Assembly (NCBI RefSeq): GCF_000819445.1
Contig: NZ_CP005286.1
Coordinates: forward strand, 1,984,001-2,048,000
Source: Corynebacterium humireducens NBRC 106098 = DSM 45392
GTDB lineage: Bacteria > Actinomycetota > Actinomycetes > Mycobacteriales > Mycobacteriaceae
Direction: 5' to 3'
DNA length: 64,000 bases
A program made the position numbers and the translations under genes. Numbering within the stretch: the stretch's first letter is position 1; every line of letters begins with the position of its first letter. A model generated the notes under the pieces. That model made no database searches, was not told the DNA's origin, and saw nothing but the letters and a program-made list of their open reading frames with translations. Positions 34,533-43,856 of the stretch are shown piece after piece.

Positions 34533-35678
34533 ATGAGAAGACTGACCGCCGCGCTTGTGGCCACCGCTCTTGTCTCCCTGCCCGCGACCGCCGCCGCGCA
34601 GAGCGCCGACGGACTGATCCTCGACTCCTCGGAGTCCTCCAGCCACCGCCCGCAGTCCTCCGGCTCCGCGCTGGGGATGGCCGTCAGCTCCCTGTCGCTG
34701 CTCGGCTCCTCGGACATCTCCCTGCCCGAGAGCATGCGCGACGTCGACCCGCGGTACCCGCTGCCGACGACCGGGGAGATCACGGAACCGGCGATCGTCG
34801 AGAAGCGGGTCGAGGACCCGGCCATCCGCCTGGAACGCTGGACCGTCGCCTCCCCGGCCATGAAGCGCAACGTCTCCGTGCAGATCATGCGGGCGGCCGA
34901 CCCGCAGGTCCCGGCCCCGATGGTCTACCTCCTCGACGGCGTTGACGCCCCCTACCACGGCGGCTGGATCGGCCAGGGTGAGGCCCAGAAGGTGTTCCGC
35001 GACGAGAACGTCACCGTCGTCATGCCCACCGAGGCGATCGCCTCCATGTACTCCGACTGGGTGGCCTACGACCCGGCGCTGGGACTGCACATGTGGGAGA
35101 CCTTCCTCACCGAGGAGCTCGCGCCGCTCCTCGAGGCCGAGCCGGAGCTCAACTTCAACGGCCGCCGCGGCATCGGCGGGCTGTCCATGGGCACGAACGC
35201 CGCCGTCCACCTCGCCGCCACGCACCCGGAGATGTTCCACGGCGTGTTCGGCATCTCCGGCTGCTACTCCCCGCTCAGCCCCATCGGCCGCCAGATGGCC
35301 GGCCTGGTGGTCACGTCCCGGGGCGGCACCCTGGAGAACATGTGGGGCGAGTTCGGTTCCGACGAGTGGATCTACCACGACACCGTCTCCGCCCCCGAGG
35401 GGCTGCGCCACCAGGCCGTCTACCTCTCCGCCGCGAACGGTGCCGTCTCCGCCGAGGAGGCCGCCGCCTACCGGACCCAGGACCCGACGAACATGGCCGT
35501 GGGCACCATGCTGGAGCTGGGCGTCCTCCGGTGCACGCAGGATCTCGACGCCGCGCTGCGCGCCCACGGCATGACCCACCAGGTCGTCGAGTACAAGGAG
35601 GAGGGCGCGCACAACTGGATCAACTTCAACCGGCAGCTGCAGCCTGCCTGGGACACGATCCGGCCTGCACTGATCTAG
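34533..35678 (+). CDS. Trehalose corynomycolyltransferase-like secreted esterase 2
   Basis: 381 aa, closely related to the preceding gene. It has a signal peptide with Ala-rich cleavage region (PATAAAQS), LERWTVASPAMKRNVSVQIM, ASMYSDWVAYDPALG then WETFLTEELAPLL, nucleophile motif GGLSMGTNAA and the C-terminal GAHNWINFN. Catalytic residues are complete. It is 18 bp downstream of the first paralogue but has its own -10-like hexamer, so separate expression is possible. Confidence 0.9.
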   Translation: MRRLTAALVATALVSLPATAAAQSADGLILDSSESSSHRPQSSGSALGMAVSSLSLLGSSDISLPESMRDVDPRYPLPTTGEITEPAIVEKRVEDPAIRLERWTVASPAMKRNVSVQIMRAADPQVPAPMVYLLDGVDAPYHGGWIGQGEAQKVFRDENVTVVMPTEAIASMYSDWVAYDPALGLHMWETFLTEELAPLLEAEPELNFNGRRGIGGLSMGTNAAVHLAATHPEMFHGVFGISGCYSPLSPIGRQMAGLVVTSRGGTLENMWGEFGSDEWIYHDTVSAPEGLRHQAVYLSAANGAVSAEEAAAYRTQDPTNMAVGTMLELGVLRCTQDLDAALRAHGMTHQVVEYKEEGAHNWINFNRQLQPAWDTIRPALI

Positions 35679-35679
35679 C

Positions 35680-35685
35680 TAGTCT
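35680..35685 (+). promoter_or_regulatory. Candidate -10 of the lipoprotein gene
   Basis: TAGTCT lies 6 nt before the ATG at 35692. The intervening GGGGGC is not a good ribosome-binding site at that distance, so a leaderless start is likely. Confidence 0.35.
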
Positions 35686-35691
35686 GGGGGC

Positions 35692-36174
35692 ATGCGCCGT
35701 CTGCTGCCCGCCCTCGCCCTGCCCCTGCTGCTGGTCGCCTGCGCGGACGCCGAGCACTGCGGCGTCGACACGGAGGCCGCGGCGATCCACGACAACATCC
35801 ACCGCGTGCCGCCGCCGACCCTGGAGGGTGAGGGCTGGGAGTACTACGGGCACTCCGACTACGACCCGTGCGCGGACCTCAGCTATGCGGTGGTCTTCGT
35901 GACGGGCTCCACCCACGCCCAGAAGCAGAACCAGATCATGCTCTTCCACCGGGGCGAGTACCTCGGCGTCGGGCTGCTGGCCCCGCAGGTCTACCGCCAC
36001 TGGGAGGGCGACGGGCAGGAGGTGCATGTCCGGCTCATCGATTACGAGGCCATGGAGGCGGACGGCGCCCCCAACGCCGCCGCCGCCAACTACGAGGTGG
36101 ATCTGACCTTCCGGTGGAACGGGGAGCGTGTGGAGCCGGTCGGTCGCATCCCGAACCTGGGCCACGCCGAATGA
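35692..36174 (+). CDS. Secreted lipoprotein (LppP/LprE-like)
   Basis: 160 aa. The signal peptide ends in the lipobox LLLVAC (Cys at residue 17), so the protein is predicted to be anchored on the outer face of the membrane. The mature part contains ADLSYAVVFVTGSTHAQKQN then QIMLFHRGEYLGVG, which resembles the LppP/LprE lipoproteins of mycolate-containing actinobacteria, whose function is unknown. It sits between the second and third mycolyltransferase genes, hinting at a role in envelope assembly. Confidence 0.75.
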   Translation: MRRLLPALALPLLLVACADAEHCGVDTEAAAIHDNIHRVPPPTLEGEGWEYYGHSDYDPCADLSYAVVFVTGSTHAQKQNQIMLFHRGEYLGVGLLAPQVYRHWEGDGQEVHVRLIDYEAMEADGAPNAAAANYEVDLTFRWNGERVEPVGRIPNLGHAE

Positions 36175-36178
36175 TAAC
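36173..36178 (+). promoter_or_regulatory. Candidate -10, third mycolyltransferase gene
   Basis: GATAAC begins inside the lipoprotein stop codon region and lies 9 nt before the ATG at 36188. No Shine-Dalgarno is visible. Confidence 0.4.
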
Positions 36179-36187
36179 GTGGCAGTT

Positions 36188-37321
36188 ATGCCACGGTTTC
36201 CACTCGCCTTAACTGTCACCACAGCAGTCACACTGGGGGTGGCCTCCCCGGCCGCCGCCCAGTCCCTCACCGGCAGCGCCCTCGAGCAGGCCGTCATCAG
36301 CTCCAACAACGACCCCACCTCCTCCGGCCGGGCCATCGAGAGGACCCTCGACCTCCTCGCCGCCCTCGGCTCCTCCGACGTGCCGCTGAGCAGCGGCAGC
36401 AGCCTCGGCGGGAGCCGCCTCCCGCTGGATGAGTCGATCACGGAGGCGGCGGTCGTCGAGAAGCGTGTGGAGGGCGCACGCCTCGAACGGTGGATCGTGG
36501 CCTCCCCCGCCATGAAACGCAACGTCGAGGTGCAGATCTGGCGCGCCGCCGGCAGCGGCCCGGCCCCGATGCTCTACCTCCTCGACGGCGTCGGCGCCCC
36601 GCGCACCTCCTGGTGGCTCGACCCCGGCATCGCGCCGGAGGTCTTCGCCGACGAGAACGTCACCCTCGTCATGCCGACGCAGGCGCAGGCCTCCATGTAC
36701 GCCGACTGGCTCCGCGACGACCCGACGCTGGGCCGCCACCAGTGGGAGACGTTCATCACCGCCGAACTGGCGCCGCTTCTCGACGCCGCCCCCGAACTCA
36801 ACTTCAACGGTCGCCGCGGCATCGGCGGACTGTCCATGGGCGCGACGGGGGCGGTGCACATCGGCAACCGTCACCCCGGGCTCTTCGACGCCACCTTCGG
36901 GCTCTCCGGCTGCTACTCCCCGCTCGACCCCGTCGGCCGGCAGAACGCGCACATGACGGTGACCACGCGCGGCGGCGACGTGGCCAACCTCTACGGCCCG
37001 GAGGGCGGCGAACGGTGGCACTGGCACGACACGGTCGGCAACCCGGAGGGGCTGCGCAACCAGCGCGTGTACCTCGCCGCCGCCAACGGGGTGTTCGCCG
37101 CGGAGGACATCGCCAACTACGCCACCGGCAACTGGTTCGACATGTCCTCCGGCGCCGTCCTCGAGCGCGGCTCGCTGGAGTGCACGCGGCAGCTGGAGGC
37201 CGCGCTCGGCGACGCCCCGGGGCTGCGCGTCGACTACGCCGACACCGGCACCCACGACTGGCACACCTTCAACAGGCACCTGCGCCCCGCGTGGGAGCAC
37301 ATCAGGCCGGCGCTGCTCTGA
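36188..37321 (+). CDS. Trehalose corynomycolyltransferase-like secreted esterase 3
   Basis: 377 aa from the ATG at 36188, 13 bp after the lipoprotein stop. The signal peptide ends at ASPAAAQS. Conserved elements are LERWIVASPAMKRNVEVQIW, ASMYADWLRDDPTLG then WETFITAELAPLL, nucleophile motif GGLSMGATGA and C-terminal GTHDWHTFN with the catalytic His. It is the most divergent of the three paralogues. An upstream in-frame start would lie inside the lipoprotein gene and skip the signal peptide. It overlaps the convergent AraC gene by 20 bp. Confidence 0.9.
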   Translation: MPRFPLALTVTTAVTLGVASPAAAQSLTGSALEQAVISSNNDPTSSGRAIERTLDLLAALGSSDVPLSSGSSLGGSRLPLDESITEAAVVEKRVEGARLERWIVASPAMKRNVEVQIWRAAGSGPAPMLYLLDGVGAPRTSWWLDPGIAPEVFADENVTLVMPTQAQASMYADWLRDDPTLGRHQWETFITAELAPLLDAAPELNFNGRRGIGGLSMGATGAVHIGNRHPGLFDATFGLSGCYSPLDPVGRQNAHMTVTTRGGDVANLYGPEGGERWHWHDTVGNPEGLRNQRVYLAAANGVFAAEDIANYATGNWFDMSSGAVLERGSLECTRQLEAALGDAPGLRVDYADTGTHDWHTFNRHLRPAWEHIRPALL

Positions 37322-38240
37322 GGGTCTCGCTGGGGGTCTGCCCGTAGCGGCGCCGGTAGGCGGTGGAGAACCGCCCCAGGTGGGCGATCCCCCAGGTCAG
37401 GGCGATGTCCGTGACCGTGGTGCCCGAGTCCGGGTCCGCGGCGGACAGCTCCTCGTGGATCACCGCGAGGCGCACGCCCCGCAGGTACTCCAGCGGCGAC
37501 ACCCCGTACTCCTCCCGGAAATCCCCCTGCAGCGTCCGCACCCCGCAGCCGGCCACCGCCGCGATCTCCGCGACGGTCCAGGCCCGGGCGGGATCCGCCT
37601 CGATGGCCTCGACGGCCCGCCGCAGCCGCGCCGGGGTGGTCCGGGACCCGTCCGGCCCCTGCTGCGCGAGCACGAGCGCCAGGCCGCTGGCCAGCGCGGC
37701 CGCCAGGTTGCGGCGGAAGACGGGGTGCCCCGCCAGCAGGCCGCCCGCGCTGCAGGTGACCACACTGCGGCAGATCTCCTGCCACTCCTGCCCGGGCCCG
37801 GTCGACAGATCGATGACGGTGGGGGCGGGCCGGGGTGCGACGCCCGCCATCTCCAGCTGGTTGCGCAGGTAGTCCGCGCCGAGGCGGACGCCGAGCATGC
37901 TCACCTCCGCGCCCCAGTTGGGGAAGCTGACCGGCGTGTCCGGCGGGCAGACCACCGCCTGGTTCGCCGCCGCCTGACCCCGGCCGTGACGGCTGTGCAC
38001 GGTGAGACGCCCCCGCAACGGGATGTTGACGGCGAAGGCGTCCGGGTGCTCCGTCTCCACGCTCACCGCCGCTCCCCAGTTCAGCCTCACGAGTGAGACC
38101 TCCCCCAGCCCCCGGTAGGTCAGGCCGCTCCCACCGAGGAGCACCTGGGACTCCACCCGCACCGTGTGCGGGAAGTAGTGCCGCTCCGTGACCTGGGACA
38201 GTTCACGGAACGAGGTCGGGCTGGCGTCGCAGTCACTCAC
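37302..38240 (-). CDS. AraC/XylS-family transcriptional regulator
   Basis: 312 aa. The N-terminal AraC-binding-like domain (FAVNIPLRGRLTVHSRHGRG) precedes two helix-turn-helix units: WTVAEIAAVAGCGVRTLQGD and VTDIALTWGIAHLGRFSTAY, ending RRRYGQTPSETLR. It is divergent from the flavin reductase/HpaB pair with 137 bp between the starts. By position it is the likely activator of that pair in response to an aromatic compound. Confidence 0.9.
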   Translation of the reverse strand: MSDCDASPTSFRELSQVTERHYFPHTVRVESQVLLGGSGLTYRGLGEVSLVRLNWGAAVSVETEHPDAFAVNIPLRGRLTVHSRHGRGQAAANQAVVCPPDTPVSFPNWGAEVSMLGVRLGADYLRNQLEMAGVAPRPAPTVIDLSTGPGQEWQEICRSVVTCSAGGLLAGHPVFRRNLAAALASGLALVLAQQGPDGSRTTPARLRRAVEAIEADPARAWTVAEIAAVAGCGVRTLQGDFREEYGVSPLEYLRGVRLAVIHEELSAADPDSGTTVTDIALTWGIAHLGRFSTAYRRRYGQTPSETLRAAPA

Positions 38241-38377
38241 GCATCCTCACCTTCTCCTGGATTCTTTCGCAATGCGGACAACCGTGCGCAGAGTGGATTT
38301 CCCGCGTGACGGGAGCCTCCTACGCTGCAACATGTGATCCCGATCATAAACACACTCTCCGTTGAAAGGACACCCCC

Positions 38378-38929
38378 ATGACGGATGGACGGAAACTCCG
38401 CAACGTCTTCGGGCAGTTCGCGAGTGGCGTCACCGTGGTCACCACCACCGCCGCCGACGGCACCCCGCACGGCGCGACGGTCACCGCGTTCACGTCGATC
38501 TCGCTGGAACCACGCCTCTGCCAGGTGACGCTCACCCGCACGTCGAAGGCCTGCGCCATCCTCGGCGACAACAACTTCGCCGTGAACATCCTCGCCTCCG
38601 ACCAGGACGACGTCGCCCTCCACTTCGCCGGCCGCCCCCGGGAGGAACCCATCCGGTGGGGCGACCACGAGATCGCCCCCTCCCTCGACGGCAACCTCGC
38701 CACCCTGTGGTGCACGCCGTGGGCCCAGTACGACGGCGGCGACCACATCATCTTCATCGGTGAGATCGCCGACGCCGAGATCGCCGAGCACCGCAACCCC
38801 CTCCTCTTCTTCCGCTCCACCTTCCACGACATCGGACCCACCTCCCACGACGGACTGTGGACGCACAGCGGAGACGACCCCCTCACCGGCTGGTTCGGCG
38901 CCAACGCCGAACTCCGCCCCCTCATCTAG
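38378..38929 (+). CDS. Flavin reductase (HpaC-like) of a two-component monooxygenase
   Basis: 183 aa, flavin reductase-like FMN-binding family: [20 protein letters not shown], then [28 protein letters not shown] and [10 protein letters not shown]. It would supply reduced flavin to the oxygenase encoded 17 bp downstream. GAAAGGA precedes the ATG. The pair is divergent from an AraC regulator. Confidence 0.88.
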   Translation: MTDGRKLRNVFGQFASGVTVVTTTAADGTPHGATVTAFTSISLEPRLCQVTLTRTSKACAILGDNNFAVNILASDQDDVALHFAGRPREEPIRWGDHEIAPSLDGNLATLWCTPWAQYDGGDHIIFIGEIADAEIAEHRNPLLFFRSTFHDIGPTSHDGLWTHSGDDPLTGWFGANAELRPLI

Positions 38930-38946
38930 ACCACCAGGAGAAAACC

Positions 38947-40536
38947 ATGAGCATCTTCGACGGCACCGCCAACCCGGCCGCTGAGCACCCCGCCAACACC
39001 ACCCGGAACTTCGCCTCCCGCCCCATGACCGGCGACGAGTACATCGAGTCCCTCCGGGACGGCCGCGAGGTGTGGCTCCACGGCGACCGCGTCAAGGACG
39101 TCACCACCCACCCCGCCTTCCGCAACTCCATCCGCATGGTCGCGCGTCTCTACGACGCGCTGCACGAGGGGCCGCACGTCGACAAGCTCACCGTCCCCAC
39201 GGACACCGGCAACGGCGGTGTGACCATGCCCTTCTTCAAGGCGCCCACCAGCGCGGAGGACATGCTCAAGGAGCGTGACGCCATCGCCACCTGGGCGAAG
39301 CTCACCTACGGCTGGATGGGCCGCAGCCCCGACTACAAGGCGTCCTTCCTCGGTACCCTCCACGCCAACCGCGAACTCTACGAGCCCTTCGGCGACAACG
39401 CCGAGCGCTGGTACCGCGAGTCCCAGGAGAAGGTCCTCTACTGGAACCACGCCATCATCAACCCGCCCGTCGACCGCCAGCTGCCGCCCGACGAGGTCGG
39501 CGACGTGTACATGAAGGTGGAGAAGGAGACCGACGCCGGCCTCATCGTCTCCGGCGCGAAGGTCGTGGCCACCGGCTCCGCCATCACGAACTACAACTTC
39601 ATCGCCCACTACGGGCTGCCCATCAAGAAGAAGCAGTTCGCCCTCATCTGCACCGTCCCCATGGACGCCCCCGGCATCAAGCTCATCTCCCGTGCCTCCT
39701 ACGCGCAGAACGCCGCCGTCACCGGCACCCCCTTCGACTACCCGCTGTCGAGCCGCATGGACGAGAATGACGCCATCTTCATCTTCGACAAGGTCCTCGT
39801 CCCCTGGGAGAACGTCTTCATGTACGGCGACGTGGAGAAGATCAACGCCTTCTTCCCCCAGTCCGGCTTCCTCCCCCGCTTCACCTTCCAGGGCTGCACC
39901 CGCCTGGCGGTCAAGCTCGACTTCATCGCCGGCCTGCTCATGAAGGCCCTCGACGCCACCGGCTCCGGCGGCTTCCGCGGCGTCGAGACGCGCGTCGGTG
40001 AGGTCCTCGGCTGGCGCAACCTCTTCTGGTCACTCACCGAATCCATGGCCCGCGACCCCGAGGAGTGGAAGGACGGCACCCTCCTGCCCAAGCTCGAGTA
40101 CGGCCTGACGTACCGCATGTTCATGATCCAGGGCTACCCCCGCATCAAGGAGATCATCGAGCAGGACGTCGCCTCCGGCCTCATCTACCTGCCGAGCTCC
40201 TCCGTCGACTTCCAGACCCCCGAGATCCGCCCCTACCTGGACAAGTACGTCCGCGGCTCCGACGGCATCACCGCCGTCGACCGCGTCAAGGTGATGAAGG
40301 CCCTGTGGGACTCCATCGGCTCCGAGTTCGGCGGACGCCACGAACTCTACGAGCGCAACTACTCCGGCAACCACGAGAACGTGAAGCGTGAGCTGCTGCT
40401 CGCCGCCAACAACCGGGGCTCCGCCGCCGAGATGCGCGGCTTCGCCGAGCAGTTCATGTCCGAGTACGACCTCGACGGCTGGACCGTCCCCGACCTCATC
40501 TCCGGGGACGACGTCTACGCCTACGGCAGGAAGTAG
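38947..40536 (+). CDS. hpaB: 4-hydroxyphenylacetate 3-monooxygenase-type oxygenase (HpaB family)
   Basis: 529 aa. It hydroxylates a phenolic substrate using FADH2 and oxygen. Family markers are [20 protein letters not shown] at the N-terminus, [37 protein letters not shown] and the C-terminal [20 protein letters not shown]. The preceding flavin reductase is the expected partner, and a AGGAG sequence precedes the ATG. The physiological substrate is not determined by sequence: 4-hydroxyphenylacetate or another phenol is possible. No ring-cleavage genes are in the window. Confidence 0.9.
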   Translation: MSIFDGTANPAAEHPANTTRNFASRPMTGDEYIESLRDGREVWLHGDRVKDVTTHPAFRNSIRMVARLYDALHEGPHVDKLTVPTDTGNGGVTMPFFKAPTSAEDMLKERDAIATWAKLTYGWMGRSPDYKASFLGTLHANRELYEPFGDNAERWYRESQEKVLYWNHAIINPPVDRQLPPDEVGDVYMKVEKETDAGLIVSGAKVVATGSAITNYNFIAHYGLPIKKKQFALICTVPMDAPGIKLISRASYAQNAAVTGTPFDYPLSSRMDENDAIFIFDKVLVPWENVFMYGDVEKINAFFPQSGFLPRFTFQGCTRLAVKLDFIAGLLMKALDATGSGGFRGVETRVGEVLGWRNLFWSLTESMARDPEEWKDGTLLPKLEYGLTYRMFMIQGYPRIKEIIEQDVASGLIYLPSSSVDFQTPEIRPYLDKYVRGSDGITAVDRVKVMKALWDSIGSEFGGRHELYERNYSGNHENVKRELLLAANNRGSAAEMRGFAEQFMSEYDLDGWTVPDLISGDDVYAYGRK

Positions 40537-40580
40537 AAAGACGCTTGTCGACGCCCCGTAAACACCGCTAACGCATAGAG

Positions 40581-40617
40581 AACCCGTGGCACTCCTCCAT
40601 CTGGAGGGCCACGGGTT
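40581..40617 (+). terminator. Terminator after hpaB
   Basis: AACCCGTGGC (40581-40590) pairs with GCCACGGGTT (40608-40617), and CTCC/GGAG pairs inside the stem. The hairpin starts 44 bp after the hpaB stop and has no clear T-tract. Confidence 0.6.
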
Positions 40618-40629
40618 CGTCACCTCCAC

Positions 40630-40740
40630 TTAGCGTCCGGATTCCTTGAGGGTCCGAGACTGGCGAAGGAATAGCAGGGTGACCGTGATTGAGTAGATGA
40701 ACAGAAAAAATATGACGGTGTACAGCAGAGTGTCGTTCAT
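40630..40740 (-). CDS. Candidate 36-aa single-pass membrane protein
   Basis: A short frame from the ATG at 40740 to TAA at 40630, reading MNDTLLYTVIFFLFIYSITV, then a TLLFLRQSRTL stretch ending KESGR. It has a single hydrophobic helix of about 20 residues and a basic C-terminal tail. CTGGAGAC precedes the ATG, giving a usable ribosome-binding site. Composition is AT-richer than the neighbours. It may be a small regulatory or accessory membrane protein, and no family is recognised. Confidence 0.45.
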   Translation of the reverse strand: MNDTLLYTVIFFLFIYSITVTLLFLRQSRTLKESGR

Positions 40741-40802
40741 GTCTCCAGCCTATCCGCAGTTAGCCGTAGCACAACGCACACGGCACCTTCGACCTAGACC
40801 GC

Positions 40803-40816
40803 AGTACTAAAGTACT
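40803..40816. repeat. Palindrome upstream of the sensor kinase gene
   Basis: AGTACTAAAGTACT is a 14-bp inverted repeat about 70 bp before the kinase start. It is a possible operator, for example for autoregulation by the cognate response regulator. Confidence 0.3.
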
Positions 40817-40871
40817 CAACAGACGCCTTCACCTTGACATTCGCAGGATAATCCTCCTCCATAACCACTGA

Positions 40872-40877
40872 TACAAT
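40872..40877 (+). promoter_or_regulatory. Candidate -10 of the two-component operon
   Basis: TACAAT lies 7 nt before the ATG at 40885 with no Shine-Dalgarno, so the transcript is probably leaderless. Confidence 0.45.
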
Positions 40878-40884
40878 CTGCGGC

Positions 40885-41333
40885 ATGACCGGACGAGCAC
40901 CTCGCCAGACCATCTCCATCGCCGAGGCGTCGGTGGGTATTTTTGTTGTTTTGAACTCCATTTATTCCTTTCAGCATTCTGGCGGGAAACTACCTGCACT
41001 TCTTGCCATTTCGGCTGTGACAATGTGCTGTCTCGTTTCAGCGATGAGATCGAAAGTTGCGATTATAGGCCTCGCACCCGCCTCTGTTTTCGCAATCTTC
41101 TCGATCAGCAACCCTATACCCGTTATTATTGCTGTCGCCTCCATCGTGGCGCTGCTCATATCCCGCGATATGCTGCCCTCCACACTTCCCACCATCGTTA
41201 GCGTTCCGATGGCAATGATCCTAAAACACCCGGAACTCGACGCCACGTCATCCGAGTTTCTCATTCTTACTTCATTGACCCTCGGCGCAGCTATCGTCAT
41301 GGGCGTCGTCATTCTGCGCGCAAACACTTTAAG
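40885..41333 (+). pseudogene. Sensor histidine kinase, N-terminal remnant
   Basis: About 149 codons from the ATG at 40885 encoding four or five membrane helices (ASVGIFVVLNSIYSFQHSGG; IIGLAPASVFAIFSISNPIP; LGAAIVMGVVILRANTL). The frame is then cut by the left end of an ISL3 element at 41334. The catalytic half continues at 48327. The segment is visibly AT-richer than flanking housekeeping genes. Rejoining the two parts does not give one frame and seems to lack the short linker before the H-box, so some bases were lost at the insertion point. Confidence 0.75.
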
Positions 41334-41461
41334 GGCTCTTCACGATTTGGAATGCGTAGCTGACCACGGGGTGGGGTTCGGGGTGGCACAACATGTAGAG
41401 TTCCTGGCCGGTACAAGATGAGAGTTGCGAAGCTTCCATCTGACCGAACCAGGACCCTACT

Positions 41462-41923
41462 GTGCAGCCTAGTGGCAACCTCGTCGCCGACACCATCTGC
41501 CGCACGGCAGAAATCGGCCTGACCATCACCGGAGCCGCTGACGCCGGCAACATCACCATCATCGACGCCACCCCGGTGGCCGTGGCCACCACCTGTCCCG
41601 AGTGCGGACACCCCGGGACGAAACGTGATCACGTGGTCCGGACTCTGGTCGACCTGCCGGTGGTGGGGTTCCCCACCCGCCTGCATGTGCGCGTCCCCAG
41701 ATTCCTGTGCACGATGGCGTCCTGTCCCCGCAAGATCTTCCAGGCTTCACTGGCCTGCGCGGATGACCGATCCAAGCTCACCCACCGCGTCACCCGCTGG
41801 GTCCTCCAGCGACTAGCGATTGACCGGATGAGCGTGGCTGCGACCGCCACAGCGCTGGGCGTCGGGTGGGAGCTGGTCAACCAGGTCGCACTGGATGCCT
41901 GCCGCCAGCTCGTCTACGACGAT
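41462..41923 (+). pseudogene. ISL3 transposase (element D), N-terminal part
   Basis: 154 codons from the GTG at 41462 (MQPSGNLVADTICRTAEIGL). It contains the zinc-ribbon TTCPECGHPGTKRDHVVRTL plus CTMASCPRKIF, then an HTH region, and ends LVYDD where the IS3 copy A2 is inserted. The rest is at 47462-48313, and the two parts join to a 437-aa ISL3 transposase. Confidence 0.9.
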
Positions 41924-41993
41924 GGACCTGACCCCTTGATGGTGGACACGCTGAAACCAGCATTTCGCTGGGGAAGTGAGGTACCTTTCCACC

Positions 41994-42118
41994 ATGCCAC
42001 GCAAGACCTACACCGAGCAGTTCAAGCGTGACGCAGTGGTGTTGTACGAGTCGACTCCCGGAGCCACGGTCAACGCGATCGCCTCCGATCTCGGAGTCAA
42101 CCGCAACTCCCTGCGCAC
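41994..42118 (+). pseudogene. IS3 OrfA of copy A2, 5' part
   Basis: The first 42 codons of OrfA (MPRKTYTEQFKRDAVVLYES; NAIASDLGVNRNSLR), cut by element B inside the CAC target. The 3' part resumes at 46292, and the rejoined OrfA is 113 aa. It differs from copies A1 and A3 at two residues here (AVVLYES for AVALYES, ATVNAI for ATINAI). Confidence 0.88.
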
Positions 42119-42168
42119 TGAACCGTCACGGGTTTCTTGCCGCCTTCCAATGAGGAAGGATCACCAGC

Positions 42169-42300
42169 ATGAAAAAGTCCTACGACCCCGAGTTCAAAGC
42201 CCGGGCCGTCCGGATGGTCCAGCAGCACCGCGAAGACTACCGGTCACTGACCGCCACCTGCACCGCCATCGGTAGCGAGCTCGGGGTATCCCGGGAAACC
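42169..42300 (+). pseudogene. IS3 OrfA of element B, 5' part
   Basis: 44 codons from the ATG at 42169 (MKKSYDPEFKARAVRMVQQH) through the helix-turn-helix start LGVSRET, then cut by ISL3 element C. It continues at 45129 with LRNWVRQAEVDAG. GAGGAAGGA precedes the start. The rejoined protein is 103 aa. Confidence 0.85.
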
Positions 42301-42313
42301 GGCTCTTCACGAT

Positions 42314-43441
42314 TTAGAGTGCGTTGATCTTCCCCTGCAGCTGCCCGGAGTGGATCAGGCACCTCAATATGTAGTGGTTGAGATTCCTGAACCCCAGGGC
42401 AATTCCCCGCAGGTGCTCGAGCCTGCCGTTGATGGCCTCGACCGGCCCGTTGGACGCACCGATATCGAAATAGGCGAGCACATCCTCACGCCGGCGCCAC
42501 AAGGTCCGTCCCAGTTGGGCGAGTTCCTCCAATCCGGCGGGCAGTCCCTTACGCAGGCTGTTGATCACCCTGCTCATCAGCTTTTTGCCTTCTGATTTCT
42601 GCGGATGCCCGTACGCCGCAATCATGTCCTGATAGAACAGCCACGTCACCTCGAGTGCCACGTAGTCATCATCAGTGGCCCACAACATGTCCAGACGCTG
42701 TTTCTGCCGCTGCGTCAGGTAGTTCGTCCTGGTCAACAGCGTTCGGCGGTACTTGTACAGCGGGTCATCTTTCCGTCCACGACGCCCGGTGGTCTCCCGT
42801 TGGAGTCGCTGCCGGCATCCGGTGAGCTTGTCAGCTGCCAGATGGACTACGTGAAAGGGATCCATGACCTTGGTCGCGTCCGGCAGGACCTGGTCCACAG
42901 CGCTGGCGTAACCGGTGAAACCATCCATCGTCACTACCTGCACCTGCTCCCGGAAACCGGGGTCGCGTTCCTGCAGCCACGTACGCAGCACTTCCGCGCT
43001 ACGTCCGGGTCGCAGGTCCAGCAGGCGGGCCGGACCACGCCCATCGACCAGCGGGGTGAGATCCACGAGGATCGTCACCAGATTGGACGGCTGACCTGGC
43101 TTTCGGGTGTGCTTCCAGACGTGCTCATCGACCCCGAGGATCCGGACGCCGTCCAGGTAGTGCGGGTCGTCATAGACGAGCTGGCGGCAGGCATCCAGTG
43201 CGACCTGGTTGACCAGCGCCCAACCCACACCAAGTGCCTTGGCGGTGGCGGACACACTCATCCGGTCAATCGCCAGGCGCTGCAAGATCCAGCGGGTCAC
43301 CCGGTGGGTGAGCTTGGCACCGTCATCAGCACAGCTGAGTGTGGCCTGGAAGATCTTCCTCGGGCAGGAGATAGCTGTGCACAGGAAGCGGGGGACGCGG
43401 ACATGCAGACGGGTGGGGAACCCCACCACCGGCAGGTCGAC
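42314..43441 (-). pseudogene. ISL3 transposase (element C), C-terminal part
   Basis: 375 codons beginning VDLPVVGFPTRLHVRVPRFL. The DDE region includes LGVDEHVWKHTRKPGQPSNL, VVTMDGFTGYASAVDQVLPD, PFHVVHLAADKLTGCRQRLQ and FDIGASNGPVEAINGRLEHL. The N-terminal 62 codons are at 44807-44992. The open frame extends through the IS3 end to about 43525, but that extra N-terminal tail is IS3 sequence. Confidence 0.9.
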
Positions 43442-43514
43442 GAGGGACCTGACCCCTTGATGGTGGACACGCTGAAACCAGCATTTCGCTGGGGAAGTGA
43501 GGTACCTTTCCACC

Positions 43515-43856
43515 ATGCCACGCAAGACCTACACCGAGCAGTTCAAGCGTGACGCAGTGGCGTTGTACGAGTCGACTCCCGGAGCAACGATCAACGCGAT
43601 CGCCTCCGATCTCGGAGTCAACCGCAACTCCCTGCGCACCTGGCTCGACTCCTTCGGCACCGGCACCAAAACCAACGCCAACGGCGAGAAAGTCGCCAGC
43701 CCCGTCGCCGCGGCCAACAGCGCACGCACCCCGGCTGAAGGACTCTCCGATACCGAGCGCATCCGCGTGTTGGAACGCGAAAACGCCAAGCTCCGGGAGG
43801 AACGAGAGATCCTGCGCAAGGCGGCTAAATATTTCGCGGAAGAGACGAATTGGTGA
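43515..43856 (+). CDS. IS3-family OrfA (copy A3)
   Basis: 113 aa, identical to OrfA of copy A1. It has a helix-turn-helix (ATINAIASDLGVNRNSLRTW) and coiled coil (RVLERENAKLREEREILRKA). The last codons overlap the OrfB start at TTGGTGAAC. Confidence 0.9.
   Translation: MPRKTYTEQFKRDAVALYESTPGATINAIASDLGVNRNSLRTWLDSFGTGTKTNANGEKVASPVAAANSARTPAEGLSDTERIRVLERENAKLREEREILRKAAKYFAEETNW

Noticed and set aside
33381..35612. A very long antisense open frame (over 700 codons) opposite the first two mycolyltransferases
   Set aside because: High-GC codon bias on the real strand removes stops from the complementary frame. The translation is low-complexity (Gly, Val, Arg, His rich) with no domain, and the sense genes have signal peptides and active sites.
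41462..42031. Apparent fusion of an ISL3 zinc-ribbon protein to a tail ending in DLHRAVQA
   Set aside because: The tail is read-through into the IS3 left end, and the same tail appears at every IS3-A insertion. It is a junction artefact, not a fusion gene.
42605..43552. Plus-strand open frame within ISL3 element C
   Set aside because: Antisense to a clear ISL3 transposase with DDE motifs, and it also ends in IS3 read-through.
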